A stretch of 64,000 nt of DNA from CBDDCX01 sp965226925 (GCA_965226925.1 CBDDEN010000007.1:1-64000); one strand, 5' to 3'; numbered from the stretch's first letter, positions 1 to 9,045 are shown. Program-made: numbers and translations. Notes: generated by a model not told the origin, from the letters alone.

Positions 1-237
1 CGCGACCGGATAACGCGCGGCCCATGGACCGCCCGAGGGCGGGAGCCGGACACATCGAAGCGACTTCCTGACGGTTCGGACCGTTTCTCCGGCGCGCCAG
101 CCAGCACTTCATCGCTCCGATAGGTCTTCGAACCGGATCTTCGAACCGCAACCGATCGCGTTCCTCCCAAGATGGGGGTTGTTCAGACCCTCCCTAGAAG
201 CACGAGCGGCATTGTCACCTGAACCGACGCGGCCCGA
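1..237. other. left window edge, no gene seen
   Basis: I see no convincing coding frame, tRNA or terminator here. The stretch lies downstream of the minus-strand glycosyltransferase that ends at 238. It could hold the 3' region of a gene outside the window. Confidence 0.4.
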
Positions 238-1377
238 TCATCGCCAGGCATTCCATTGCTCGACGATGTGCGCATAGTGCTCGCCGAGGAGGGCGCCCTG
301 CTTGTGGAGACAGAAGCGCTCGGCAACCCACTTCGGTCCTGCTTGGCTCATGCGCTGACGCTTCTCTCGGTTGCCGATTATTTCGTTCAGTGCCTTGGCC
401 AGGGCGGGTGCCGTGGTCGGGCGCACCACGATGCCGGTCACCCCATCGTCAATACCTTCGGGTACGCCGCCACTGGCGAAGGTGACGGTTGGGGCTCCCG
501 AGGCTTGCGCTTCGAGATTGACGAGTCCCAGGCCTTCGGTATCACCGTTTTGCGCGACAATGCTCGGGGGGCAGAAAACCTGAGCTCTGGCCATGAGGGC
601 TGCGACTCTTTCAGGGCTCTGCAGACCGTGCCAGGTCACGACCACCCCCAGTTCGTGGGCGAGTGCCTCAGCGGCTTCGCGATCGGGCCCGTCGCCGACC
701 ATGTGTAGGTGGGCATGCGGCTGTAGGGCCTGCACCTCGGTCATGGCCTGGAGAAGAACGCGCCATCCCTTCTTTTCGACGAGGCGTCCAACGAAAAGAA
801 CCGGAACGTCGCGTGCGCCGTCGGCGGGTGCTTGAAAGCGTTGCCTGTCGATACCGATGAAGTGGGTGACGATCTTGTCCGCCGGACATCCGTGGGCGAT
901 CAGACGTTGGCGGATGAAGTCGGACACCGCGAAGACGGTATGGGCGGCGGCGAATACCCGATGGCGCCGGCGGCGGTAAGCGTTTACCGGTGTTTCGATG
1001 GCGATGTCAAAACCGTGAAACGTAACCGCCAGCGGAAGATTCAGGCGCCGGACCAACGGAAGTAGCGCGAGGGCGTCTGGCCCAAAATGAACGTGAATGA
1101 GTTCAGGTCGCCAAGCGTTGAGGTGTCGTTCCCAGGCTTCGCCGAAGTATCCCCACCCGAGAGTGCGACGGGCCAAGCTCGGTAGGGGTGCGTGATCACG
1201 CAGCACCGAGGTGGGGAGGTCGGCTAGAAGCCGGCGGCCCTCAGCCTGCCACTTGAATCCGGCGAGCAAGGGGTCCCAGCCGGGGACGGTGCCGGCTTGG
1301 GCGGGAATAAACGTCTCCGACGCGGCAAGGAGGCGCTTCCGAAACACGATGATGCGTCGATTGGAGGAAGATCTCAT
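238..1377 (-). CDS. family 4 glycosyltransferase
   Basis: This is a GT-B fold retaining glycosyltransferase, probably adding a sugar to a cell-surface glycan or lipid at the cytoplasmic membrane. Its N-terminal half holds the acceptor-side pattern IHVHFGPDA followed by TFHGFDI. Its C-terminal half has the GT4 donor-site features VLFVGRLVEKKG, HMVGDGPD and EGLGLVNLEAQASG, with the EX7E-type glutamates. I chose the internal ATG at 1377 (379 residues) because recognisable GT4 sequence starts right after it. An ATG at 1473 would add 32 residues with no family resemblance, and neither site has a strong ribosome binding site. The gene is divergent from the msbA-like gene at 1506. Acceptor and sugar cannot be read from the sequence. 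Confidence 0.85.
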   Translation of the reverse strand: MRSSSNRRIIVFRKRLLAASETFIPAQAGTVPGWDPLLAGFKWQAEGRRLLADLPTSVLRDHAPLPSLARRTLGWGYFGEAWERHLNAWRPELIHVHFGPDALALLPLVRRLNLPLAVTFHGFDIAIETPVNAYRRRRHRVFAAAHTVFAVSDFIRQRLIAHGCPADKIVTHFIGIDRQRFQAPADGARDVPVLFVGRLVEKKGWRVLLQAMTEVQALQPHAHLHMVGDGPDREAAEALAHELGVVVTWHGLQSPERVAALMARAQVFCPPSIVAQNGDTEGLGLVNLEAQASGAPTVTFASGGVPEGIDDGVTGIVVRPTTAPALAKALNEIIGNREKRQRMSQAGPKWVAERFCLHKQGALLGEHYAHIVEQWNAWR

Positions 1378-1505
1378 GCTGACCGCGATGAGGCTGCCGA
1401 GGCTTGGATCGATCGAATCGGGCTGGAGTTCTTCACGGATAGACAATACGGTAGCTTGACCGTCATGGACCATCCAGAGGACGAAAGACCCTCGGGCCGA
1501 TCTCA

Positions 1506-3353
1506 GTGAAGCTCTATCTCCGCATTCTCTCCTACCTGAGACCCCATGCCGGCGTGTTCACGGCGGCCGTGGCCTCGACGTTCGTGTTCGCGGCGCTCGA
1601 CGCGTCCGCGTTCGTTCTACTCATTCCGTTCGTCGAGACCCTCTTCACGAGCCAGGCGACCGGATCCGGGGCGGTCGCCGGGGGCGGTCCGGATCGGATG
1701 ACGAGGATCCTCGATGCCACGGTCTACCGGATCGTGGACGTCGAGGGAGATCCCCTCCAGGCGGTGCAGGGGATCATCCTGTTGATCCTGGCGATCTTCG
1801 TCGTGAAGAACCTGTTCGACTTCGGGCGGACCTATCTGGTGGCGCGCGCGGAGCAATCGGTGACCCGGGATCTGCGGGACGAAGTCTACGATCATCTTCT
1901 GGATCTGGATCTGGCGTTCTTCGGGCGCACCCGTGTCGGACAGATCGCCTCGCGGCTCACGCACGACGTGGAACAGGTCCGACAACTGATCACCAAGGAA
2001 CTGGCGAAGATCCTGTCCTCGGGGTTCGAGTTCGCCGCCGCCGTGGCGTTCATGCTCCTCCTGTCCTGGAAGCTCACCCTCGCGGCCTTCATCGTGATTC
2101 CCGGCACCATGGGCATCTGGGGGCCGCTCGTGAAGTGCTTGCGCGGAGGCGACCGCCGCGTCTTGGATCTTGCCGGCGACGTGAACGCCCACATCCAGGA
2201 GACCCTGGCGGGCATCCGACTGGTGAAGTCTTCGGCCGCCGAGCACATGGAGCGCGAGCGCTTTCACGGCATCACCCGCAACTACTACAAGACCTTCGTC
2301 CGCACCGAGCGGCTGCGGGCGCTGGCCGGGCCCCTTACGGAGACCCTCGCGACGATCGGCACGGTGATCATCCTCTGGTACGGCGCGCGGCTGGTGGTGG
2401 TGCAGGGCGAGTTGAGCGGTGCACAGTTCGTCGGGTTTCTGGCACTCAGCCTCAAGCTGTACGCTCCGGTGAAGTACGTCGCGAAGTTCCCGGCTCTGGT
2501 TCAACCGGGCCTTGCGGGGGCCGAGCGGGTGTTCGAATTCCTCGACGCCCCGGTCGAGATCCGGGACCGTCCCGGGGCTCGGCCCATGATGGCGCCCGAA
2601 AGGGGGATCGCCTTCGAGGAGGTGGACTTCGGGTACGAGTCGGGTATGCCGGTACTCCGCGAGGTCTCGTTCCACGTGCCGAAGGGAAGCGTGGTCGCAC
2701 TCGTCGGACCGAGTGGGGGTGGCAAGACCACGATCGTGGATCTTCTGGGACGCTTCTATGACGTGAGCGCAGGCCGCGTCGCGGTCGACGGCGTCGATGT
2801 CCGGGACCTCACCATCTCCAGCTTGAGGGGCGCGATGGGCATCGTTTCGCAGGAGACCGTGCTCTTTCACGATACGGTGAGGGCCAACATCGCCTATGGT
2901 GAGACCCATGCGACTCGGGACGAAGTCGAGCGTGCCGCGCGGGCCGCGAACGCCCACGACTTCATCGTCGCGCTACCTGACGGATACGACACGGTGGTCG
3001 GGGAGCGGGGCACTCGACTCTCCGGAGGGCAGCGCCAGCGCATCGCAATCGCAAGGGCCATTCTCAAGGACCCGCCCATCCTCATCTTCGACGAAGCCAC
3101 CAGTGCCCTCGACGCCGAGTCGGAGCGGCTGGTCCAGGAGGCGGTCGAGCACCTTCTCGTGGGGCGGACGGTGCTGGTGATCGCACATCGCCTGTCTACC
3201 GTCCAGCGTGCCGACCAGATACTCGTGATCGACGAAGGGAGGATCCTCGAACGGGGTGACCACGAGTCGTTGTACGAGGCCGGGGGTCTCTACCGGCGGC
3301 TCTACAAGCTTCAGTTCTCGGACTTTCCGTCGGATACGGCCGTGGAGTCCTGA
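1506..3353 (+). CDS. msbA: MsbA-type lipid exporter, fused ABC permease-ATPase
   Basis: This half-size ABC exporter probably works as a homodimer that flips lipid A-core or a related glycolipid across the inner membrane. Residues 1-330 form the six-helix membrane domain. The ATPase domain follows, with Walker A GPSGGGKT near residue 401, the signature LSGGQRQRIAIARA near 504, Walker B ILIFDEAT near 524 and the switch histidine IAHRLST near 558. At 615 residues it is close to the usual 580-600. The gene ends six bases before an LpxL-type acyltransferase, which supports a lipid A role. A glycan or lipopeptide exporter of the same fold cannot be excluded. Confidence 0.85.
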   Translation: MKLYLRILSYLRPHAGVFTAAVASTFVFAALDASAFVLLIPFVETLFTSQATGSGAVAGGGPDRMTRILDATVYRIVDVEGDPLQAVQGIILLILAIFVVKNLFDFGRTYLVARAEQSVTRDLRDEVYDHLLDLDLAFFGRTRVGQIASRLTHDVEQVRQLITKELAKILSSGFEFAAAVAFMLLLSWKLTLAAFIVIPGTMGIWGPLVKCLRGGDRRVLDLAGDVNAHIQETLAGIRLVKSSAAEHMERERFHGITRNYYKTFVRTERLRALAGPLTETLATIGTVIILWYGARLVVVQGELSGAQFVGFLALSLKLYAPVKYVAKFPALVQPGLAGAERVFEFLDAPVEIRDRPGARPMMAPERGIAFEEVDFGYESGMPVLREVSFHVPKGSVVALVGPSGGGKTTIVDLLGRFYDVSAGRVAVDGVDVRDLTISSLRGAMGIVSQETVLFHDTVRANIAYGETHATRDEVERAARAANAHDFIVALPDGYDTVVGERGTRLSGGQRQRIAIARAILKDPPILIFDEATSALDAESERLVQEAVEHLLVGRTVLVIAHRLSTVQRADQILVIDEGRILERGDHESLYEAGGLYRRLYKLQFSDFPSDTAVES

Positions 3354-3358
3354 GACTC

Positions 3359-4255
3359 GTGTCCTTCCGGTACCGCCTTGAGTTCATCGCCTTCAGGGTG
3401 TTCGCCTGGATGATCGAAGTGCTCCCGGAACGTCTGGCTCTCGGCATGTGCGCGGGCATGGGATGGCTGGGTGGGGTCGTCTTACGGATCAGGCGCGCCG
3501 ACGTGGATCGGCATCTCGCCCAGGCGTTTCCCGAGCGGGACTCGACCTGGAGGGGGCGGGTAGCAAGGGACAGCTATCGCCATTTCGCCCGGGAGGCGGC
3601 CATGACCTTTCGCCTCTCCCGCATGGACCCACGAGACGTCGTCCGCCGGACCGAGATGGAGGGCTTCGAGGAGTTCCGTGAGGCGGTGGAGGAGGGCGCG
3701 GGAGCCGTGGTCGTGTCCGGACACCTGGGCAACTGGGAGATCGCCGGGGCCTCCGCGGCCGCGAGAGGCGTGCCGATGGACGTGGTGGCCCACCGCCAGA
3801 AGAACCCGCTCTTCGACCGATACCTGGTGGAGACCCGTGCTCGACTGGGACTCAACGTCATGGTCAAGAACGACGCGTTTCGGCTCGCGCGACGATCGCT
3901 CGCGGCGGGTCGGGTCGCCGCCTTCGTCGCGGATCAGAACATCCGGAGGCGAGGCGTCTTCGTGGACTTCTTCGGGAGCCGCGCCGCGACCCCCAAGGGC
4001 CCGGCCCTGTTCGCTCTTCGGAGCGGAGCGCCGATCTTTCTTGGCACCGCCATCCGCCTCCCCGGCTGGCCGTCGCGCTACAGGGTCAGAGCCGAAAGGG
4101 TGCCTGTTCCGCGCGACGTACCGATTGAAGAGGCGGTCGTGGAACTCACTCAACGCTACACGTCGCTCCTCGAGCGGCGAATAAGGGACGCCCCCGAGCA
4201 GTACTTCTGGCTGCATCGCCGTTGGAAGACCCGACCGGCTCAGGAGCCGCGCTGA
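3359..4255 (+). CDS. LpxL/HtrB-type lipid A acyltransferase
   Basis: This membrane-anchored acyltransferase belongs to the lysophospholipid/lipid A late acyltransferase family and would add a secondary acyl chain to the lipid A precursor. The HX4E catalytic motif is visible as HLGNWE near residue 122. A later conserved block reads VAFVADQNIRRRGVFVDFFG, where the family usually has DQ and FFG. The start is GTG, five bases after the msbA-like stop, so the two genes are probably cotranslated. The length of 298 residues is typical. The exact acyl position cannot be told from sequence. Confidence 0.88.
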   Translation: MSFRYRLEFIAFRVFAWMIEVLPERLALGMCAGMGWLGGVVLRIRRADVDRHLAQAFPERDSTWRGRVARDSYRHFAREAAMTFRLSRMDPRDVVRRTEMEGFEEFREAVEEGAGAVVVSGHLGNWEIAGASAAARGVPMDVVAHRQKNPLFDRYLVETRARLGLNVMVKNDAFRLARRSLAAGRVAAFVADQNIRRRGVFVDFFGSRAATPKGPALFALRSGAPIFLGTAIRLPGWPSRYRVRAERVPVPRDVPIEEAVVELTQRYTSLLERRIRDAPEQYFWLHRRWKTRPAQEPR

Positions 4256-4325
4256 TCGGGCTTCTGTATTAGATTTCCGCCTCGTTCCCCCGGCCTGTAC
4301 ACCGGGTCTGACCTCCGGAGGGCTG

Positions 4326-5075
4326 TTGATCTACGTCTGCATTCCCGCACACAACGAAGGGCGCACCATCGGTGTGCTTCTCTGGAAGATCCGCAAGGTG
4401 ATGCTGGAGTTCGGGCGGGAGTACGAGGTCGTGGTCCTCGACGACGCCTCTTCGGACGAGACTCAGGAAGTATTGGGACGGTACCGAAACGTCCTGCCCG
4501 TCCGCGTTCTTCGAGAGGAGCAGCGGGTGGGCTATTCGCGTGCGGTCGAGCGACTGCTCCGCGACGCTCTCGATCGGACGAGCTACCCCAAGAGGGACGC
4601 CGCTATCGTGCTCCAGGGAGATTTCACCGAGAGTCCCGACCACATCGTACCGCTCCTCAAGGCGTTCGAGGGTGGGGCCGATGTGGTTGCAGGGAGCGTA
4701 GAGGACAACGGTCGTCCGCTCCCTCGCGCGGTCAAGGTGGCTCGATGGATGGCTCCCCTGGTCCTCGGGAAGACGTATGCCGGCGCTCCCGTGTCCGATC
4801 CGCTCTGTGGCTTCCGTGCGTATCGACTCATCGTGCTAAAGAAGGCGTTCAAGAATCGGCCCGGGCCGCTGTTGGCCAGCGAGGGCTGGGCGGCGAACCT
4901 GGAGCTGCTGGGAATCGTGGCGCCGTACGCCCGGAGGATAGCCGAAGCCCCCCTGAATCTGAGGTACGACGTGCGTCAGCGCCCCTCCAGGTTCAAGGCG
5001 ATCAGAACCCTTCGAGGCCTGCTCCGTGTACGACGGGAGAAGTGGGAGGGTCTCGAACGGAGGGAAGCGGACTGA
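4326..5075 (+). CDS. family 2 glycosyltransferase, dolichol-phosphate-mannose synthase-like
   Basis: This is an inverting GT-A enzyme. The N-terminus IYVCIPAHNEGRTIGVLLW is the usual GT2 nucleotide-binding start, and LDDASSDET supplies the first acidic motif. GDFTESPDHI corresponds to the DXD-like metal-binding region. There are no C-terminal membrane helices, so it resembles the short polyprenyl-phosphate sugar synthases (249 residues). The start is TTG, with GGAGGG about eight bases upstream. The stop overlaps the ATG of the next gene as TGATG, which implies translational coupling. The donor sugar is unknown. Confidence 0.85.
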   Translation: MIYVCIPAHNEGRTIGVLLWKIRKVMLEFGREYEVVVLDDASSDETQEVLGRYRNVLPVRVLREEQRVGYSRAVERLLRDALDRTSYPKRDAAIVLQGDFTESPDHIVPLLKAFEGGADVVAGSVEDNGRPLPRAVKVARWMAPLVLGKTYAGAPVSDPLCGFRAYRLIVLKKAFKNRPGPLLASEGWAANLELLGIVAPYARRIAEAPLNLRYDVRQRPSRFKAIRTLRGLLRVRREKWEGLERREAD

Positions 5076-5926
5076 TGCGTTTGGCTTGGGCGGCCGGATT
5101 CCTGGTAGTGGTCACGCCTCTTGCGGTGGGGGCGCAGGTGTCCAACGGATCCACGAGCGGCGACACCACGGGCGTCCCCGACGAGGATTCGACCGTGACG
5201 GTGCAGTACGAGGTCGATCCGCTCGCGGCCGTCGTCCCGTGGGGACCCGGCGAGCGCTTGGAGTATGGGGTCAAGCTCGGCGTCTTCAATGCCGGCGACG
5301 CATACATGGACGTGCTCGGAGTGGATTCGATCCGAGGTGAGCCCTCGTACCATGTCCAGATGGCGCTGCGCGGTAGCCTCCTGTTCGGTGCAGCCAAGGT
5401 CGACGATCACTGGGACTCCTGGATCGACACGCGTCTCTTGATCACGCGGCGCTACATCCGCGACCTCAAGGAACCCGGTTACAGCAGCTATCGGTTCTAC
5501 GAGTTCTACCCGGAGGAGCTCTACTGGGAGCGGATGGACAATGACGAGTCTGGTGATCTGGCCACCGCGTTGCCCCTGGATGACATCGCGTTCATCTACT
5601 ACGTGAGAACCCTCCCCTTGGAAGTGGGCAAGACCTATACGGTCCCGCGCTACTTCAAGAAGGAAGGCAATCCGGTCATCATCTACGTGGAGGGCAAGGA
5701 CGTCCGCGAGACCGACGCGGGGGTCTTCAACACGATTGTGGTGCGGCCCACGATCAAGACCAGTGGGCTCTTCAGCGAGGGTGGCGAGGCCGAGCTCCAC
5801 TTCACGGACGACGAACACAGGCACCTCGTCTACATGCGCATCAAGATGCCCGTCGTCGGATCCGTGACGCTCCATCTCGAGAGAGTCACCCTGGGGACCG
5901 CCATCCATCCCGGTGCGGGACACTAG
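5075..5926 (+). CDS. secreted DUF3108-family protein
   Basis: An N-terminal signal peptide runs MRLAWAAGFLVVVTPLAVGA and is cleaved near GAQ, so the protein should be periplasmic or outer-membrane associated. The mature part is rich in beta strands, with the DUF3108 features of an early GERLEYGVKLGVFNAGDA block and a late DDEHRHLVYMRIKMPVVGSV block. No catalytic residues are known for the family. The ATG at 5075 shares a base with the stop of the GT2 gene. That fixes the start, although the frame stays open further upstream. The operon context suggests a role in the cell envelope, which is inference. Confidence 0.8.
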   Translation: MRLAWAAGFLVVVTPLAVGAQVSNGSTSGDTTGVPDEDSTVTVQYEVDPLAAVVPWGPGERLEYGVKLGVFNAGDAYMDVLGVDSIRGEPSYHVQMALRGSLLFGAAKVDDHWDSWIDTRLLITRRYIRDLKEPGYSSYRFYEFYPEELYWERMDNDESGDLATALPLDDIAFIYYVRTLPLEVGKTYTVPRYFKKEGNPVIIYVEGKDVRETDAGVFNTIVVRPTIKTSGLFSEGGEAELHFTDDEHRHLVYMRIKMPVVGSVTLHLERVTLGTAIHPGAGH

Positions 5927-5990
5927 TGTCGTGTACCCGACGCGATCGCATGGCGATCGGGCGTCGGATCCGCGGCACTGATTCACACCG

Positions 5991-6545
5991 GTGCCTATCT
6001 CACTCCGAAAACTCCGCCTTAGGGCCGTCTGGCTCCTCATCGTTCCGTTCTACTATTTCGCCACGCCTTCCCTCTCCACGCTGGCTTTGGGCGCGGCCTT
6101 GGGAGCGGTCGGGCTGACGATCCGGGCGTGGGCCGCGGGGTCCATCGAAAAGAACCGGGAACTCGCGGTGGTCGGACCCTACGCCTACACGCGCAATCCG
6201 CTGTATCTCGGCAGCTTCTTTCTGGGCCTAGGGATCACGACGGCGGGTGGGAGGTGGCTCTTCATGGCCCTCTTCCTAGTCTTATATCTGTCGGTGTACC
6301 GGGCGACCGCCCTGCGGGAGGAGGCGGAATTGGAGAGGGCCTTCGGAGAGCCCTTCCGGACGTACTCTGCGGCGGTGCCCTTCTTCGTGCCCCGCTTTTC
6401 GCCGTACCGCGGGACGGTTGGGGCTAAGGGCGCCGGCCGCGGCTTCTCGGTGGCACAGTACGTCAGGAACCGAGAATGGGAGGCCGGCCTCGGGGCGGTG
6501 GCCGGCTACGGCGTGCTGATGCTCAAGATGGTCCTGTTGGGCTGA
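5991..6545 (+). CDS. isoprenylcysteine carboxyl methyltransferase-like membrane protein
   Basis: This is a small polytopic membrane protein of the ICMT/PEMT methyltransferase group. The diagnostic block VVGPYAYTRNPLYLGSFF, around residues 60-77, matches the conserved RNPxY(L/M)G segment that helps bind S-adenosylmethionine in this family. The C-terminal part carries EEAELERAFGEPFRTY, also typical. The start is GTG at 5991 and the length is 184 residues. It is the last gene of the left-hand plus-strand run. Substrates of bacterial members are mostly unknown, so methylation of a lipid or small molecule is only a guess. Confidence 0.8.
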   Translation: MPISLRKLRLRAVWLLIVPFYYFATPSLSTLALGAALGAVGLTIRAWAAGSIEKNRELAVVGPYAYTRNPLYLGSFFLGLGITTAGGRWLFMALFLVLYLSVYRATALREEAELERAFGEPFRTYSAAVPFFVPRFSPYRGTVGAKGAGRGFSVAQYVRNREWEAGLGAVAGYGVLMLKMVLLG

Positions 6546-6602
6546 ACCCGCGAAGTCCCCATCCGGAAGTCGCCTCGAGCCGCTGCGACGCTCGTCGTTC
6601 CG

Positions 6603-7844
6603 TCAGCGACGTGCCCACCACTCCCGGGAGGCCATCCGCTTTCCGTACCCCAGCCTGACGTCGAGCCAGAGCATCACGCGCCTGAGCGGAGTGCCGGCCA
6701 ACCAACGACCCACTCGGTACCACCATTTGGAGTAGTCCTTGTTGTATGGGCAGACGCGCACGCAGATCGAGCAGTCGGTGTTCTGTGCGGTCCAATAGCC
6801 GAAACACTTCTCTCCGTCCACGGACCATTTGCTCACGCCCCGGATGTTCGACTCGTTGTGGCGCTCGGCGTTGGGATTTCCCCCCGGAATGGCCTTTACC
6901 GGACACGAGTCCGAGCAGCGTCTGCACACCTCACAGAACTCCCTGACGCCGAACCGGATCGGCCCGTCGTGCGTCAACGGGAGGTCGGTGAAGACCTTGC
7001 CCAGCCGTACGCGCGGCCCGAACTCCTTCGTGATCAATAGCCCCAGGCGGCCGTACTCGCCGAGGCCGGCCTGGATCGCCGTGAACCACGAATGGATCTG
7101 GAGGCAGGAGGGGCTGAAGGTCCCGCAGCGGCAGCCGAAGCGAGGTCGGCTGTGGCTCAACGACGGAATGGCTAGCGAGGTGTCGTTCATGCTCGCGACG
7201 GCGCGATAGCCGAGGTTTTGGATGTATTGAGCCAAGGCGATGACGACCATCGCGTCCCGGGAATAGCCGTGACCGGTGGCGGCGCCGCTCAGGGCCGAGG
7301 GTACGGTGCGTATGAGATCGTAATCCATCGACTGGGCGGTCACGATCACGCTGGTCATGCCCTCGGGAATCTCCTGAGGCTTCTCACGCTTGCTCATGTC
7401 GCTGAACTTGTTGACGTACATCCATCGCTCGTCGAAGCGGGTGATGCCGACGAGGTCCGCGCCGAACGTGGTGGCTACGTGCTTGATCTCGGCCGCCGCT
7501 TCCTCCGGTGTGCCCAGGTCGATCTTGTCCGGCGCTACACCACGGTACAGCGTGAACTCGTCGTTGAAGCCCTCTCTGCGATCCTCGTCTTCCTTGAGCT
7601 CGGTGAAGATGTCGCTCACATGCCAGGAGGCGTTCCGTAGCGCGTAGTCCTTCTGGGTGAAGCCGTCCGCTTTCCGGAAGGTCTTCAGGGGCTCCCTGTA
7701 AGTGGTGTAGAAGAGCCTGGCCTTCTCGCTCTGAACGCGTTCGTCCCACCACGAGCGTCTGAAGACGTCGTTCTTCTGGTTGAACCGCTCGAAGTCCTTC
7801 TGGGTCTCGAAGCCTGCGGCTCTGTCGTGATCACCTGAGGACAC
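6603..7844 (-). CDS. reductive dehalogenase-like corrinoid/iron-sulfur protein with an inserted IS fragment
   Basis: The protein resembles the catalytic RdhA subunit. It has the cobalamin-domain run AGLGEYGRLGLLITKEFGPR and two [4Fe-4S] sites, CEVCRRCSDSCP and the variant CFGY...CSICVRVCP. I chose GTG at 7844 (413 residues) because GAGGAA lies five bases upstream; the frame is open to 8027. No twin-arginine signal is visible, so it is probably cytoplasmic, and no RdhB anchor gene is nearby. Between IP and AIQAGLGE, where the family has one residue, about 28 extra residues appear. They are encoded by the antisense strand of an IS3 transposase fragment (7081-7166). The frame is intact but activity is doubtful. 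Confidence 0.8.
   Translation of the reverse strand: MSSGDHDRAAGFETQKDFERFNQKNDVFRRSWWDERVQSEKARLFYTTYREPLKTFRKADGFTQKDYALRNASWHVSDIFTELKEDEDRREGFNDEFTLYRGVAPDKIDLGTPEEAAAEIKHVATTFGADLVGITRFDERWMYVNKFSDMSKREKPQEIPEGMTSVIVTAQSMDYDLIRTVPSALSGAATGHGYSRDAMVVIALAQYIQNLGYRAVASMNDTSLAIPSLSHSRPRFGCRCGTFSPSCLQIHSWFTAIQAGLGEYGRLGLLITKEFGPRVRLGKVFTDLPLTHDGPIRFGVREFCEVCRRCSDSCPVKAIPGGNPNAERHNESNIRGVSKWSVDGEKCFGYWTAQNTDCSICVRVCPYNKDYSKWWYRVGRWLAGTPLRRVMLWLDVRLGYGKRMASREWWARR
7081..7166 (+). mobile_element. fragment of an IS3-family transposase gene inside rdhA
   Basis: Read on the plus strand, this stretch encodes VNHEWIWRQEGLKVP followed by QRQPKRGRLWLNDG. That is almost the same as the OrfB segment of the IS3 element at 57841-59110, apart from three fewer residues near its start. 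At the DNA level, 7096-7166 matches 58449-58519 with 11 mismatches in 71 bases, including 23 identical bases in a row. There are no inverted repeats and no room for a whole element, so this is a scrap and not an insertion sequence. Confidence 0.85.
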
Positions 7845-8053
7845 TGGTTTCCTCGCGCCGTGTGGTGCCGGTCGTGGGCTCTCCACCGGAGGGCGGAAGG
7901 TCCCCTGCGAAGAGACTACAGCCAGCCGAGCGTGACAACCAGCGAACCGGGTGGCCACGCACCCCGGGCGTAGGAGACTCCTTGCCTTAAGCGCGGTGTG
8001 TCGGGATTCTTGAGGGAGGCCCGACAACCGGTTGGGTCGACTGCTGGGGGTCG

Positions 8054-8596
8054 GTGATCTTGGGCATGTGCCCCATGGCGAATGAAGAGGCGAGGTCGAG
8101 CATTCTGAACTCGGATCACCGGAGGGGCTTCACTCTTCTGGAGCTCATGATTACGACGGTGATCGTGGCGCTGCTCGCGTCGCTCGTGGTGCCTCGGGTC
8201 CAGGCGGTTCGGATCAAGGCCCACGTGGCTTCCGTGGCGGGTGACGCCAATATCCTCTATAAGGGCCTCCAGGAGTTCTACGCCCTGAACTACGGCTACC
8301 CCAACGCGACGTCCAACCCGAAGTTCGACCTGACGACGTTCGAGCCGCTGCGGAGCCAGGTGAACTACCAAGGCGACATGCTGGACCGGCTCAAGGACGG
8401 ACAGGCGGATTCCTACGACTCGCCCGACGACCAGGGACCCAATCAGGAATTCTGGGTCCAGATGACCCTGATGATCGATGAAAGCTACCAGGTCGTGCTG
8501 GCCTCCTCGGACAACGCCCCGCTGGGCGGCGGCATGTGGCTGGAGGGCGTGTTCGTCTTCAAGGACGGGGTGCTGGTGCAGGGACCGGGCGTCTGA
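8054..8596 (+). CDS. type II secretion/type IV pilus pseudopilin
   Basis: The class III prepilin leader is clear: a charged segment ending HRRG, cleaved before FTLLELM, then a single hydrophobic helix TTVIVALLASLVVP. The glutamate at mature position 5 is present. The C-terminal globular part resembles GspG-like pseudopilins (ILYKGLQEFYALNYGYP). The GTG at 8054 gives 180 residues, while ATGs at 8066 and 8075 would shorten only the leader. It stands alone, divergent from the rdhA-like gene; other pilus-related genes (the MshEN protein and PilT) lie 11-12 kb away. Confidence 0.85.
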   Translation: MILGMCPMANEEARSSILNSDHRRGFTLLELMITTVIVALLASLVVPRVQAVRIKAHVASVAGDANILYKGLQEFYALNYGYPNATSNPKFDLTTFEPLRSQVNYQGDMLDRLKDGQADSYDSPDDQGPNQEFWVQMTLMIDESYQVVLASSDNAPLGGGMWLEGVFVFKDGVLVQGPGV

Positions 8597-8628
8597 CGGG
8601 ACCGGGTGGCCGCCCATTCTGCAAGCCC

Positions 8629-9045
8629 CTATTCGATGCCCACCTCGCGCTGCAGCCAGCGCACGTAGGACGTGATCTCCCGGGTCATTGCGTCCGTAAC
8701 GTCGGGGAGCGGCTGCATGTCTCCGAATCGCCAATGATGTGATCGCACACCGAGCCTCACGGCCAGCGCGAAGGCCGCGTCGCCGTGGTGACTCGGCTCG
8801 TAGATTTTATGGGCCAAGGGAGGGCCCTGCTCGGTACCGTCGGCGGCGGGCCCGTGGCAGACGCTGCACCTCTCTTCGAACAGCCTCTTGCCCTGGGCCA
8901 TCTCTTCCGGTGCCGTGGCCGCCACCTGGTTCAGGAGCGCCCTGACTTCGTCTTCCCCAGCCCTTTCGCTGCCGTTCGTGCACATCGCGACCACGGCTGT
9001 CGCGAGCAAGGCCACCGCCAGGCGAGACATCGACCTTGCGCTCAC
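8629..9045 (-). CDS. small c-type cytochrome, probably membrane-tethered
   Basis: This exported monohaem cytochrome has the haem-binding motif CSVCH near residue 61, following QGKRLFEERC. Residues 6-23 form a signal segment ending AVVAMC, so the mature protein may be a lipoprotein anchored at that cysteine. A methionine axial ligand is plausible in WRFGDMQPLPDV. The GTG start overlaps the stop of the upstream GT9 gene as GTGA, giving translational coupling. An alternative ATG lies five codons later. The electron-transfer partner is unknown, and its position at the end of an LPS operon looks incidental. Confidence 0.82.
   Translation of the reverse strand: MSARSMSRLAVALLATAVVAMCTNGSERAGEDEVRALLNQVAATAPEEMAQGKRLFEERCSVCHGPAADGTEQGPPLAHKIYEPSHHGDAAFALAVRLGVRSHHWRFGDMQPLPDVTDAMTREITSYVRWLQREVGIE

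Noticed and set aside
5026..5074. Longer upstream start for the DUF3108 protein (frame open from 4745)
   Set aside because: The upstream part overlaps the GT2 gene entirely. A clean signal peptide starts at 5075.
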